Shown here: piece by piece, positions 52,352 through 60,728 of the stretch
How positions within the stretch are numbered: position 1 is the first letter of the stretch
Layout: each line of letters begins with the position of its first letter
NCBI GenBank assembly: GCA_942492735.1
Contig: OW818648.1
Span: 1,984,001-2,048,000 of the forward strand
Direction of reading: 5' to 3'
DNA: 64,000 bases
DNA from: Sporobacter sp942492735
GTDB lineage: Bacteria; Bacillota; Clostridia; Oscillospirales; Oscillospiraceae
Translations under genes and position numbers: made by a program
The notes under the pieces: model-generated
What the model was told of the DNA's origin: nothing
The model's input: the letters and a program-made list of their open reading frames with translations, nothing else
Database searches by the model: none

Positions 52352-53623
52352 ATGAAGAAAATATTTGCAATTCTACTCGCAGTCATCATGGTGTGTTCGC
52401 TCGTTGCGTGCGGCACCACAACACCCCAGCAAAGCGAGACCCCGTCCACGTCACAAGCTCCCGCGTCAACGGCACCCGCAGCATCGTCAGAGCCGATTGC
52501 AAGTGAAGAACCGGGACGAGATACAACCGGTGAAATTGGGTACTTTGATCCTGAATATGATTATGCTAAGAATGACAGATTCAAGTTCGTCTATATGATG
52601 ATCAGAAGCAGCGCGCTCTATGAAGATTTTGCTAACTCGTTTAAAGCCTGGGGCGAACGCATGAATGTAGACGTCGAGATGATGGATACAAACGGCGATA
52701 ATGACCTCTTTATTACATCACTTGAGACGCTTGCTGCAGAAGACTATGACGGGTTCCTGCTTGATCCCGACATGACCACTTATCCTGCGGTTATTGAAAA
52801 GGCGAATGAGCTTGGCATCAAGTGGATGCCGGTCATGGGTCTTCCCTATGGCGAAGACGGACTCCTGAAGCACCCGTTCGTCGGCTTTGATTATCGCCAA
52901 GCCGGCCAGAAGATGGGTGAATGGCTCATCAACTACCAGAAGAAGACATGGCCGGATGCAAAGCCTGAAGAAATTGGCGTCATCGGCGTAGACTTTTCAG
53001 TCGTTTATGAAATCAGCGTCCGTATTGACGGCGCATTGGATGTCATAGAGAAAACCTATCCAGATATTAAGGAGCGGTACTTCCACGCAGACTGTATGGT
53101 CGGCAACCTGGATTCATCCACGGCATACTCTGTGGTCGGTTCAATTCTGCCGACGCAGCCCTCTATCAAATACTGGCTGATTGTCGGTACGGTCGACGAC
53201 TTCGCTGACGGCGCTGTCACCGCGGCAATGGATGCCGGTATGGAAGACAATGTTATCGCGATAAGCATGGGCAGCCCGGGCCTTGTTGTCCAGTGGGAAG
53301 CCGGCGAGCAGACTTCATGGAAAGCGGCACTCTCCTCCATCGGCGTCATTTATGCCGAGCCGATCTTCTGCGGACTGTATGCGCAGGTGACAGGTCAGGC
53401 CACGGCTGAAGAGCTGTGGAATCCTGAGTGGGTTGACAAATCCAAGGGTGAAACCTATGCAAATCTCTTGCTCCCGACAATTATCCTGGAGTACGAAAAT
53501 TATAAAAATTATTTTGAGTGGGTTGACCTATACTCCGGTATGGATCGTTCAGATTACCCGGTCGAGGCCACGATTGACATGTTCAACGCCCGTGTGAATC
53601 CACCCGCATCCTACGCCGGATAA
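52352..53623 (+). CDS. ABC transporter solute-binding lipoprotein, sugar/Peripla_BP_4 type
   Basis: 423 residues from the ATG at 52352 (GAAGGAAAGAGGG upstream). Lipoprotein signal with lipobox LVAC, Cys20, then a Ser/Thr/Ala/Pro linker. The body is a type I periplasmic-binding fold (FANSFKAWGERMNVDVEMMD; IGVIGVDFSVVYE; DDFADGAVTAAMDAG). It captures a sugar-like or small cyclic solute. It is last in the operon, after the permeases, whereas the usual order places it first. The gene is followed by a terminator. Confidence 0.9.
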   Translation: MKKIFAILLAVIMVCSLVACGTTTPQQSETPSTSQAPASTAPAASSEPIASEEPGRDTTGEIGYFDPEYDYAKNDRFKFVYMMIRSSALYEDFANSFKAWGERMNVDVEMMDTNGDNDLFITSLETLAAEDYDGFLLDPDMTTYPAVIEKANELGIKWMPVMGLPYGEDGLLKHPFVGFDYRQAGQKMGEWLINYQKKTWPDAKPEEIGVIGVDFSVVYEISVRIDGALDVIEKTYPDIKERYFHADCMVGNLDSSTAYSVVGSILPTQPSIKYWLIVGTVDDFADGAVTAAMDAGMEDNVIAISMGSPGLVVQWEAGEQTSWKAALSSIGVIYAEPIFCGLYAQVTGQATAEELWNPEWVDKSKGETYANLLLPTIILEYENYKNYFEWVDLYSGMDRSDYPVEATIDMFNARVNPPASYAG

Positions 53624-53685
53624 TCCTTGGATTATTTGGTAAGATAAACTAAAACGGGGCTGATGCATTGGCCCAATGAAAATTT

Positions 53686-53735
53686 GCTCCCTTCAAAGTG
53701 ACAGATGAAATCTGAAGCTTTGAAGGGAGCTTTTT
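53686..53735 (+). terminator. Intrinsic terminator of the sugar-type ABC operon
   Basis: Stem GCTCCCTTCAAAG (53686-53698) / CTTTGAAGGGAGC (53718-53730) followed by TTTTT. Confidence 0.92.
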
Positions 53736-53781
53736 CGGAAGGTTGAACAGGCGCGGAATTTCGTGGTATTGACTAAAAATC

Positions 53782-53810
53782 TTGACAATTACCAGCGTGC
53801 CGTCTATAAT
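53782..53810 (+). promoter_or_regulatory. Consensus sigma-A promoter of the purine degradation operon
   Basis: TTGACA (53782-53787), exactly 17 bases, TATAAT (53805-53810): both hexamers and spacing are perfect. Such a strong promoter normally needs downstream control, here provided by the riboswitch. Confidence 0.88.
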
Positions 53811-53837
53811 ATAGTTACTAAAAAGTAAATAAAAGTA

Positions 53838-53909
53838 CTCTTGTATAAGTCCATTGATTGGTTTGGACGTTTCGACCAGGCGACCGTAAATTGCCCTAGG
53901 CTATAAGAG
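53838..53909 (+). promoter_or_regulatory. Purine-riboswitch aptamer, variant binding pocket
   Basis: A three-way junction in the purine riboswitch layout. P1 is CTCTTGTA (53838-53845) with TATAAGAG (53902-53909). J1/2 is TAA. P2 is GTCCA (53849-53853) with TGGAC (53864-53868). J2/3 is GTTTCGACC (53869-53877). P3 is GGCGA (53879-53883) with TTGCC (53891-53895) and the canonical 7-base loop CCGTAAA; L2 GG (53860-53861) can pair with L3 CC as in the family. Differences from guanine/adenine aptamers: the base equivalent to U51 is G (53874), and J3/1 is lengthened to CTAGGC, with C at the ligand-pairing position 74 equivalent (53901), as in guanine-type sensors. Ligand is therefore uncertain: an oxopurine such as xanthine or guanine is likeliest. 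Confidence 0.8.
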
Positions 53910-54011
53910 ATGCAGTTAAACAGATACTGATTGGTTGTATGCCTATTTAAGCATATTACTGTTAGTATTTGTTAAAATGTGTCTTTTATAACCTAGGGTT
54001 TTTAGTTTTTT
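53894..54011 (+). terminator. Riboswitch-controlled terminator (predicted ON switch)
   Basis: CCCTAGGCTATAAGAG (53894-53909), which contains the P1 3' strand and J3/1 of the aptamer, pairs with CTTTTATAACCTAGGG (53983-53998) over 16 positions with one mismatch and one G-T pair. T-runs follow at 53999-54003 and 54006-54011. Inside the loop a 10-base helix (53919-53928 with 53964-53973) and a 5-base hairpin (TATGC/GCATA, 53938-53955) close the structure. Aptamer and terminator are mutually exclusive, so ligand binding should prevent termination. Confidence 0.75.
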
Positions 54012-54061
54012 AAATAGCTTTTGACCGCGTACCACTCTAGTATGACAGGGAGGCGAACAAA

Positions 54062-55420
54062 TTGGATTGCCTTATAAAAAACGGCACCATCATGACGGCG
54101 CATGACACATTTAAAGCCGACTTAATGATTATCGACGGCAAAATTGCAACTATCGGGAACAACCTCGAAACTGACAAATGCTTTACCATCGATGCAGCGG
54201 ATAAGTATGTGCTGCCCGGTGCTGTCGATGCCCATGTACACCTTCAGACGCCTGTTGGCAGCGCGGTTTCCGCGGATGACTATGAATCCGGGACACGCGC
54301 CGCGGCTTGCGGCGGGGTCACAACTGTTTTTGATTTTGCCGTGCAAGCCAAGGGCCAAGGTCTCTTGGAGGATGCGAAAGCAAAAATCAATGAATTTAAA
54401 CCTCTGGCATGCGTTGATTTTTCGCTGCATACGGCAGTGACAGATATTGGGAAAATTACAAAAGAAGCGCTCACCCTATCCGCGGACTTTGGAATAACCA
54501 GCTTTAAGATGTATATGGTCTATAAGGACTTGATGGTCAGTGACGGTGTCTTGTTTGAAATGCTGGAGCTGTCAAGGCAAACGGGAACGCTGATGGCGGT
54601 GCATGCCGAAAATCCGTCAATTATCGATCGAAGGATCAGCAATTTACTGCACGCTCATAAAACGACCGCCTGGCACCATTATGAAAGCCGACCGGAGTTT
54701 GTTGAAGCCGAAGCTGTAAAACGCGCCATATATCTCGCAAAAGCAGCGAATGCGCCCCTTTTTATCGTCCACCTGGCCTGCAAAGAAGGCCTTGAGGCGG
54801 TCAGATTGGCAAGGCTTGAGGGGCAGCAAATCTATGCTGAAACCTGTCCGCATTATCTCGCGTTTACGCGTGACGTTTACCATCGTGATGACGGCAGAAA
54901 TTTTGTCTGTTCTCCGGCGATTAAAGGAGAAGAGAGCCGGGATGCGCTGTGGGAGGGAATCGTCCGCGGCGACATCTCAACCGTCGCTACCGATCACTGC
55001 CCGTTTAAGTCTTACGAAAAAGACTGGGGCAAGGATGATTTTACGAAAATACCAAACGGCTGCATGGGGACGGAAACGATGTATCCGTATATGCTTGGGG
55101 AGGCAAACAAGGGACGCATCACCTTCCAAAGAGCGGTGGAGCTGTGCGCTGCAAATCCGGCGAAGATTTTCGGGATATCGCCGCAAAAAGGAACGATCGC
55201 TGTCGGCAGCGATGCGGATATTGTGATCTATGATCCAAATATAAACGTTGTTGTTAAGAAAGAAAAAATGCACTCAAAAACAGACCATACGATTTGGGAA
55301 GGTCATGTGATGAAGGGATATCCCGTTATGACACTCGTCAGGGGCAGGACGGTTTATGATAATGGTGAATTTACAGGCACGCCGGGCTGGGGCGAGTTCG
55401 TCCGCTGCCACACAACATAG
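54062..55420 (+). CDS. hyuA: Hydantoinase/dihydropyrimidinase-family cyclic amidohydrolase (HyuA-like)
   Basis: 452 residues from TTG 54062 (GGGAGG upstream). Metal site: HVH of VDAHVHLQTP, carboxylated Lys in SFKMYMVYKD, His of AVHAEN, His of IVHLACKE, and Asp in VATDHCPF. Length matches E. coli HyuA. It opens a cyclic amide (hydantoin-like) ring. As first gene after the riboswitch and followed by ygeW, carbamate kinase, ygeY, ssnA and ygfK it fits the anaerobic purine/urate degradation cluster, where it would act on a five-membered ring intermediate. Confidence 0.9.
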   Translation: MDCLIKNGTIMTAHDTFKADLMIIDGKIATIGNNLETDKCFTIDAADKYVLPGAVDAHVHLQTPVGSAVSADDYESGTRAAACGGVTTVFDFAVQAKGQGLLEDAKAKINEFKPLACVDFSLHTAVTDIGKITKEALTLSADFGITSFKMYMVYKDLMVSDGVLFEMLELSRQTGTLMAVHAENPSIIDRRISNLLHAHKTTAWHHYESRPEFVEAEAVKRAIYLAKAANAPLFIVHLACKEGLEAVRLARLEGQQIYAETCPHYLAFTRDVYHRDDGRNFVCSPAIKGEESRDALWEGIVRGDISTVATDHCPFKSYEKDWGKDDFTKIPNGCMGTETMYPYMLGEANKGRITFQRAVELCAANPAKIFGISPQKGTIAVGSDADIVIYDPNINVVVKKEKMHSKTDHTIWEGHVMKGYPVMTLVRGRTVYDNGEFTGTPGWGEFVRCHTT

Positions 55421-55430
55421 ACACATTTCA

Positions 55431-55515
55431 GTAGGGGGCGATGCCCACATCGCCCCGTCAGTCCTGAAATTCAAATATGCTAACACGACGGGCCGATGTG
55501 GGCATCGCCCCCTAC
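55431..55515 (+). repeat. Palindromic repeat element, 29-base arms
   Basis: Inverted repeat between hyuA and ygeW: arms 55431-55459 and 55487-55515, 28 of 29 positions complementary, 27-base spacer. The arm begins GTAGGGGGCGATGCCCACAT. It looks like a small non-autonomous dispersed element and would form a long hairpin in the operon mRNA. Confidence 0.88.
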
Positions 55516-55550
55516 GAAATAGAAAGAGAATAAAAACAAGGAGCTAAAGA

Positions 55551-56747
55551 ATGAAAAGTATGAAATGCATGATGGAAAAACTGGAAACGCTCAACTTCGA
55601 GAAGATGTACAATAATGACTTTTTACTGACCTGGGAAAAGACGGACGATGAGATACAGGCCGTCTTTACAGCCGCTGATATTCTCAGAAAAATGCGGGAG
55701 GAAAACATTTCAACGCGTGTTTTTGACAGCGGGCTCGCCATATCCAATTTCAGAGACAATTCGACCAGGACACGTTTTTCTTTTGCGAGCGCATGCAATT
55801 TACTGGGCTTAGAGGTGCAGGACCTGGACGAGGGCAAATCGCAAATCGCTCATGGCGAAACTGTTCGGGAAACAGCCAATATGATTTCATTTATGGCGGA
55901 TGTCATCGGCATTCGGGATGATATGTATATCGGCAAGGGAAACAAATACATGCGGGATGTCTCCTCCTATGTGCAGGAGGGCTACAGCGATGGTGTGCTG
56001 GAGCAGAGGCCCACGCTTGTCAATCTCCAGTGCGATATTGACCATCCGACACAGACGATGGCCGACATGAATCATTTGATTCATACGTTCGGCGGCGTAG
56101 AAAACCTGAAGGGCAAAAAGATTGCGATGACTTGGGCGTATTCTCCCAGTTATGGCAAGCCGCTCTCCGTGCCGCAGGGGATTATCGGACTGATGACACG
56201 AATGGGCATGGACGTCGTTCTGGCGCATCCTGAGGGTTATGATTTGATGCCGGAAGTGGAAGAAATAGCGAAGCAAAACGCGAGAATGAGCGGCGGAAAA
56301 TATCATAAAACAAACAGTATGAAAGAAGCCTTTGATGGCGCGGATATCGTTTATCCGAAGAGCTGGGCCTCGTTCGCAGCGATGGAGAAGAGAACCGTCA
56401 TGTATGGCAATGGGGATATGGACGGCATAAAGGCGCTGGAGAAACAACTGCTGCAGGAGAACGCGCAGCATAAGGACTGGGAATGCACCGAGGAAATGAT
56501 GAAGCTGACAAAAGAGGGCAAGGCGCTTTATATGCATTGCCTGCCCGCTGATATTACCGGTGTCAGCTGCAGTGCCGGTGAAGTTGCGGCCAGTGTGTTT
56601 GACAAATATCGCGTGCCGCTGTATAAGCAGGCCAGCTTTAAGCCCTATGTCATCGCCGCAATGATTTTCTTGAGTAAAATAAAACAGCCGCAGAAAACAC
56701 TGGAAGTTCTAATGAATCAAGGTACCTTAAGACATTTTGGGAAATAA
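55551..56747 (+). CDS. ygeW: YgeW-type knotted carbamoyltransferase
   Basis: 398 residues, aspartate/ornithine carbamoyltransferase superfamily. The carbamoyl-phosphate loop is STRTRFSF, then EGKSQIAHGE; HPTQTMAD; and the C-terminal MHCLPADITGVSCSAGEV. The length and ITGVSC segment fit the YgeW group rather than ordinary OTC. In the E. coli cluster and anaerobic urate degraders it is thought to release carbamoyl phosphate from a ureido intermediate. A carbamate kinase gene further on would turn this into ATP. AAGGAG precedes the ATG. Confidence 0.92.
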   Translation: MKSMKCMMEKLETLNFEKMYNNDFLLTWEKTDDEIQAVFTAADILRKMREENISTRVFDSGLAISNFRDNSTRTRFSFASACNLLGLEVQDLDEGKSQIAHGETVRETANMISFMADVIGIRDDMYIGKGNKYMRDVSSYVQEGYSDGVLEQRPTLVNLQCDIDHPTQTMADMNHLIHTFGGVENLKGKKIAMTWAYSPSYGKPLSVPQGIIGLMTRMGMDVVLAHPEGYDLMPEVEEIAKQNARMSGGKYHKTNSMKEAFDGADIVYPKSWASFAAMEKRTVMYGNGDMDGIKALEKQLLQENAQHKDWECTEEMMKLTKEGKALYMHCLPADITGVSCSAGEVAASVFDKYRVPLYKQASFKPYVIAAMIFLSKIKQPQKTLEVLMNQGTLRHFGK

Positions 56748-56780
56748 GACCGAAAATATATAGTAACAGGAGATAAAATC

Positions 56781-58145
56781 ATGACATCAGGAAAAATTCC
56801 CTACGGACCGACATATGAGGAAATGTTAAATCCACAGACAGTTGATGATGCGGTTCGCAGCAAAGCCATGAAGGCGATGAGAGAAAACGAGCTTGACCCA
56901 ATAAACCTATTTAATATTACATGGAAGGATTCGGACAATCAGGTCAGAAAGATTATACTGCCAAAGGAGCTTACCGGGGTGGACGCCAACATCGTGGTAA
57001 TGTTAGGCACCGGCTTTCCTTCAGGCTCGCATAAGGTTGGACCTGCGTATGCCACGTTGGTCGAAGGCTGCGTCGATGGGGAGATTATCCCGGGTGAGCA
57101 TACGATACTGGGGCCGTCTACCGGCAACTTCGGCATCGGCGTCTCCTATATCTGTAACCTCATGGGCTACAAGGCTATCGTTATCATGCCGGATAATATG
57201 AGTAAGGAAAGATATGAGCGTATCCGGAAATACGGTGCGGCGCTGGATCTGACACCCGGAACCGAATCGGACGTTATACTGACATTGCAAAGGACATACG
57301 AGCTGAAAAAGGACCCGAAGAACAAGCCGCTGGCGCAATTTGAACTGATGCCCAACTACCGCTTTCATCGGCACGTGACCGGCAATTCCGCCGTCGAAGC
57401 CGTCCGCGGCATCGGGAACGGGCGCATCGCGGCGTTTACTTCAGCGCCCGGCTCCGCCGGGACGATTGCGGCGGGCGATGCCATCAAGAAAGCTTTTCCG
57501 GAATGCAAGATCGCAGCGCTGGAACCGTATGAATGCTCCACGCTTGCAAACGGCGGCCGCGGCCAGCATCGCATTGAAGGCATCGGCGATAAGATGTGCA
57601 CCCTGATACATAACGTCCTGACGACGGATTTTGTGGCACTCATAAAGGACGACGACTGCGTCAAGGCCCTGAAGGTTATTCACGACAAGCCGGAGGTATT
57701 GGTGAAGTTCGGCGTGGATAAGGAGACAGCAATCGGCATGCGTGAGCTGTTCGGCGTATCGGGTATTTGCAACATCCTTGGCGCCATCAAGATGGCCAAA
57801 TACCTAAAGCTTGGTCCGGAGGATAACGTGGTCACCATCGCAACAGATGGGTTTGACCGGTATACTTCCGTCTTGGAAGACTTGGATAATAGGTATCTCG
57901 AAACGAGCGATTTTGTTATGGAACGGTGGATTCGTGATATATTCCACGGCATGGATGAGAGCAATATGTTTGATTTCAGACGGTCGGATAAAAAAGAGCA
58001 GTTATTTCAGCAGAAGGAAAAAGACTGGCTGCCGTTCGGGTACTCCAAGGACTATCTGGATAGCATGAGGAGTCCGGATTTCTGGGAAAACGAATACAGC
58101 AAGGTACAGGACTACGACAAGAAGATTACTGCCCTACGCGGTTGA
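56781..58145 (+). CDS. PLP-dependent fold-type II enzyme, cysteine-synthase-like
   Basis: 454 residues. The PLP Lys is most likely in GFPSGSHKVGPAY; the phosphate-binding loop area is STGNFGIGVSYICNLMGY; and the glycine-rich segment is FTSAPGSAGTIAAGDA. The length and the C-terminal extension (about 380-454, rich in charged and aromatic residues) differ from standard O-acetylserine sulfhydrylases. It does not resemble E. coli YgeX (diaminopropionate ammonia-lyase) but occupies its position after ygeW. It probably eliminates ammonia from an amino-acid intermediate of the pathway; exact reaction unknown. GGAGA precedes the ATG. Confidence 0.85.
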   Translation: MTSGKIPYGPTYEEMLNPQTVDDAVRSKAMKAMRENELDPINLFNITWKDSDNQVRKIILPKELTGVDANIVVMLGTGFPSGSHKVGPAYATLVEGCVDGEIIPGEHTILGPSTGNFGIGVSYICNLMGYKAIVIMPDNMSKERYERIRKYGAALDLTPGTESDVILTLQRTYELKKDPKNKPLAQFELMPNYRFHRHVTGNSAVEAVRGIGNGRIAAFTSAPGSAGTIAAGDAIKKAFPECKIAALEPYECSTLANGGRGQHRIEGIGDKMCTLIHNVLTTDFVALIKDDDCVKALKVIHDKPEVLVKFGVDKETAIGMRELFGVSGICNILGAIKMAKYLKLGPEDNVVTIATDGFDRYTSVLEDLDNRYLETSDFVMERWIRDIFHGMDESNMFDFRRSDKKEQLFQQKEKDWLPFGYSKDYLDSMRSPDFWENEYSKVQDYDKKITALRG

Positions 58146-58174
58146 TAGTAACGGTATAACCTGTCGCTGTACAT

Positions 58175-58285
58175 CATTCCCGCTCGAAGTATGTCATACC
58201 CGCTCGATGTATGTCATTCCCGCGCAGGCGGGAATCCACGCTTCTTGGCCTGCGGTTCTGGATTCCCGCCTGCGCGGGAATGACA
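58175..58285 (+). repeat. Tandem plus palindromic repeat element between PLP gene and arcC
   Basis: Two 20-base tandem units (58175-58194, 58195-58214) and a partial third merge into a perfect 27-base inverted repeat (58212-58238 with 58259-58285, 20-base spacer) of the CATTCCCGCGCAGGCGGGAA type found dispersed in many bacterial genomes. It is a different sequence family from the element at 55431. Confidence 0.88.
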
Positions 58286-58360
58286 CGGAACTGCGGGAAC
58301 GACAAGGCGCTAAACACCGCATTTCTTTAAGAGGAAAACATATCGACGAATGGAGGCGCT

Positions 58361-59314
58361 ATGGGATCACATATAAAGATCGTTATTGCGCTCGGCGGCA
58401 ACGCTCTGCAGGATGAAAACATGCTGCCGACAGCGCAGGCCCAGCTCGACGTTATCAAACAGACATCGGAAATTTTGGCGGAAATAAAATGTGTTTTCGG
58501 CTATGAAATGGCTCTCGTCCATGGCAACGGACCGCAGGTGGGAAACATCATGCTCGCGTCCGAATATGCCGCATCAATTACGCCCGTCATGCCGCTCGAC
58601 GTCTGCACAGCGATGAGCCAGGGCTATATCGGCTATCAGCTGCAGCAGGGCTTGCGCCATGCGCTGGTCAGCCGGAATATTCGCCTGCCTGTTGTAACAC
58701 TTGTGACGCAGGTGGCAGTTGATGCGAAGGACCCGGCGTTTAAAAATCCCACCAAGCCGATCGGACCGTTTTATACGGAAGATAAAGCAAGAGACATCAT
58801 GGAGCAAAAAGGGTATATCTTAAAAGAGGATGCCGGGAGGGGCTGGCGAAGAGTCGTCGCATCGCCCCTGCCAAAGCGTATTATTGAAATACATTCAATC
58901 AGAGAGCTATGGGATTCAACCATCATTATTGCCGCAGGCGGCGGCGGCATACCGGTCATTGAAAAAAAAGATGGGACGCTTGAGGGTGTCCTGGCCGTGA
59001 TTGATAAAGACCTTGCCGCGGAGAAGCTCGCTGAAGAAGTGGAAGCAGACATTTTGATGATTCTGACAACGGTGGAAAAGGTATGCATCAATTTCAAAAA
59101 GCCGGGGCAGCAGGAACTGTCTTTTATGAGCGTTGAGGACTGCGAGCGCTACATCGCCGAAGGCCAGTTCGCGCCGGGCAGCATGCTGCCGAAGATTCAG
59201 GCCGCTATTGCCTTTGCTAAAAGCAGTCCTGCAAACAAAACGATCATTACCTCACTTGATAAAGCCGTTGAAGCACTCAATGGAAATACAGGAACTGTGA
59301 TAATGCAGGAATAA
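58361..59314 (+). CDS. arcC: Carbamate kinase
   Basis: 317 residues with amino-acid-kinase motifs IVIALGGNALQ at the N-terminus, HGNGPQVGN, IIAAGGGGIPVIEKKDG and IDKDLAAEKLAEEV. Converts carbamoyl phosphate and ADP to ATP, ammonia and CO2. In this operon it corresponds to E. coli YqeA and gives the energy yield of purine degradation. GGAGG precedes the ATG; the next gene follows after 11 bases. Confidence 0.96.
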   Translation: MGSHIKIVIALGGNALQDENMLPTAQAQLDVIKQTSEILAEIKCVFGYEMALVHGNGPQVGNIMLASEYAASITPVMPLDVCTAMSQGYIGYQLQQGLRHALVSRNIRLPVVTLVTQVAVDAKDPAFKNPTKPIGPFYTEDKARDIMEQKGYILKEDAGRGWRRVVASPLPKRIIEIHSIRELWDSTIIIAAGGGGIPVIEKKDGTLEGVLAVIDKDLAAEKLAEEVEADILMILTTVEKVCINFKKPGQQELSFMSVEDCERYIAEGQFAPGSMLPKIQAAIAFAKSSPANKTIITSLDKAVEALNGNTGTVIMQE

Positions 59315-59325
59315 GGAGATAACCG

Positions 59326-60564
59326 TTGAAGAAGATCATTCATCTGAAATGCGTCAAATGCGGACGGGAATACGACGCAGCTGAGATACAGTACACATGT
59401 TTTGACTGCGGAATAGACGGGATTCTGGACGTTGTTTTGGACTATCCCGAGATTAAAAAGCAGATGACACATGCGTATCTTAAAAAAAACAACCTCTATT
59501 CCCTGTGGCGGTACCTTCCGGCAATACCGCTTGAGAGCGAAAAAGGCATACAACCGCTGCAGGTGGGCTGGACGCCGCTGTATCAAACAGATAAGTTTCA
59601 GAAAGAAACAGGTCTCGGCAGCATACTGATCAAGGATGATGCGAGAAACCCCACAGGGTCCTTTAAAGACAGGGCCAGCGCCGTGGGCGTTGCAAAAGCC
59701 ATAGAGCTTGACCGGGATGTCATCTGCGCGGCGTCGACGGGGAACGCGGCATCTTCGCTTTCCGGCTTTGCCGCAAGCGCGGGGATTCCGACATACATAT
59801 TCGTGCCGAAGACAGCGCCGGAGGCAAAGGTCACACAACTGCTCATCTACGGCTCCAAAGTATTCCTGGTTGACGGTACGTACGACGAGGCTGTGGAGCT
59901 CTGCTTCAAAGCGGCAGACCAATTCGGCTGGTATAACAGGAGCTGCGCCATTAACCCCTACCTGATTGAGGGTAAGAAGACGGTCTCCTATGAGCTTTGC
60001 GAGCAGATGAATTGGAATGTGCCCGATATTGTCGTCGTCGCCGTCGGTGACGGCTGCTCAATCGGCGGTGTCTGGAAGGGCTTCTTGGAATGCTACAAGC
60101 TCGGCCTGATTGACAAGCTCCCAAAAATTGTGGGCATCCAGGCAGCAAAATCCAACCCTGTCACGCGGGCGTTTAATAAGAAGACCTATGAATTCGACTA
60201 TATGAAACCCGAGACCATCGCGGACAGCATTTCGGTGGGCATTCCGCGAAACGGCATCAAGGCCTTGAACGCCATCAATGAATCCGGCGGCCTGATGATC
60301 GATGTGACGGATGACGAAATACTGCAAGCGATGAAGCTGTTGGCTCAAAGAACAGGCGTATTCGGCGAGCCGGCCGGTGTCACAGGCTTTGCGGGAATTT
60401 TAAAAATGCATGAGCTTAATATGTTCAAGGGAAACGAGCGCGTTGCCTGCATTGTCACCGGAAGCGGGCTGAAGGATATCAAAAGCGCAGCACTCGCCGC
60501 AGGCAAAGCTTTTACGATCGAACCACGCCTGGAAGAGGTAAAAAGAATCTTAAACTCTGATTAA
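59326..60564 (+). CDS. PLP-dependent threonine-synthase-like enzyme
   Basis: 412 residues from TTG 59326 (AAGGAG upstream). N-terminal zinc-ribbon-like CVKCGREYDAAEIQYTCFDCG, PLP Lys in NPTGSFKDRAS, phosphate loop STGNAASSLSGFAA, and GVWKGF. Sequence is threonine-synthase-like, but the position inside the purine operon and the presence of a second PLP enzyme suggest a lyase for a small amino-acid intermediate (for example one related to 2,3-diaminopropionate) rather than threonine synthesis. That reassignment is inference. Confidence 0.88.
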   Translation: MKKIIHLKCVKCGREYDAAEIQYTCFDCGIDGILDVVLDYPEIKKQMTHAYLKKNNLYSLWRYLPAIPLESEKGIQPLQVGWTPLYQTDKFQKETGLGSILIKDDARNPTGSFKDRASAVGVAKAIELDRDVICAASTGNAASSLSGFAASAGIPTYIFVPKTAPEAKVTQLLIYGSKVFLVDGTYDEAVELCFKAADQFGWYNRSCAINPYLIEGKKTVSYELCEQMNWNVPDIVVVAVGDGCSIGGVWKGFLECYKLGLIDKLPKIVGIQAAKSNPVTRAFNKKTYEFDYMKPETIADSISVGIPRNGIKALNAINESGGLMIDVTDDEILQAMKLLAQRTGVFGEPAGVTGFAGILKMHELNMFKGNERVACIVTGSGLKDIKSAALAAGKAFTIEPRLEEVKRILNSD

Positions 60565-60629
60565 TTCGGATTTTTGTCACTGCTGTAAATTACCGCCAAA
60601 CTGTCATTGCTATAAAACACCGACAGTTT

Positions 60630-60677
60630 GTCATTCTGAGCCTGCGAAGAATCTCCAGGCAAACTAATGCCAACGCA
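60630..60677 (+). repeat. 48-base direct repeat, copy 1
   Basis: Starts GTCATTCTGAGCCTGCGAAG and is 44 of 48 identical to 63416-63463. Lies in the 164-base gap between the threonine-synthase-like gene and ygeY. Confidence 0.88.
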
Positions 60678-60728
60678 GAGTGTGCGTTATGCATCATCTA
60701 TTTAGAGAAATCAAATATAGGAGGACTT

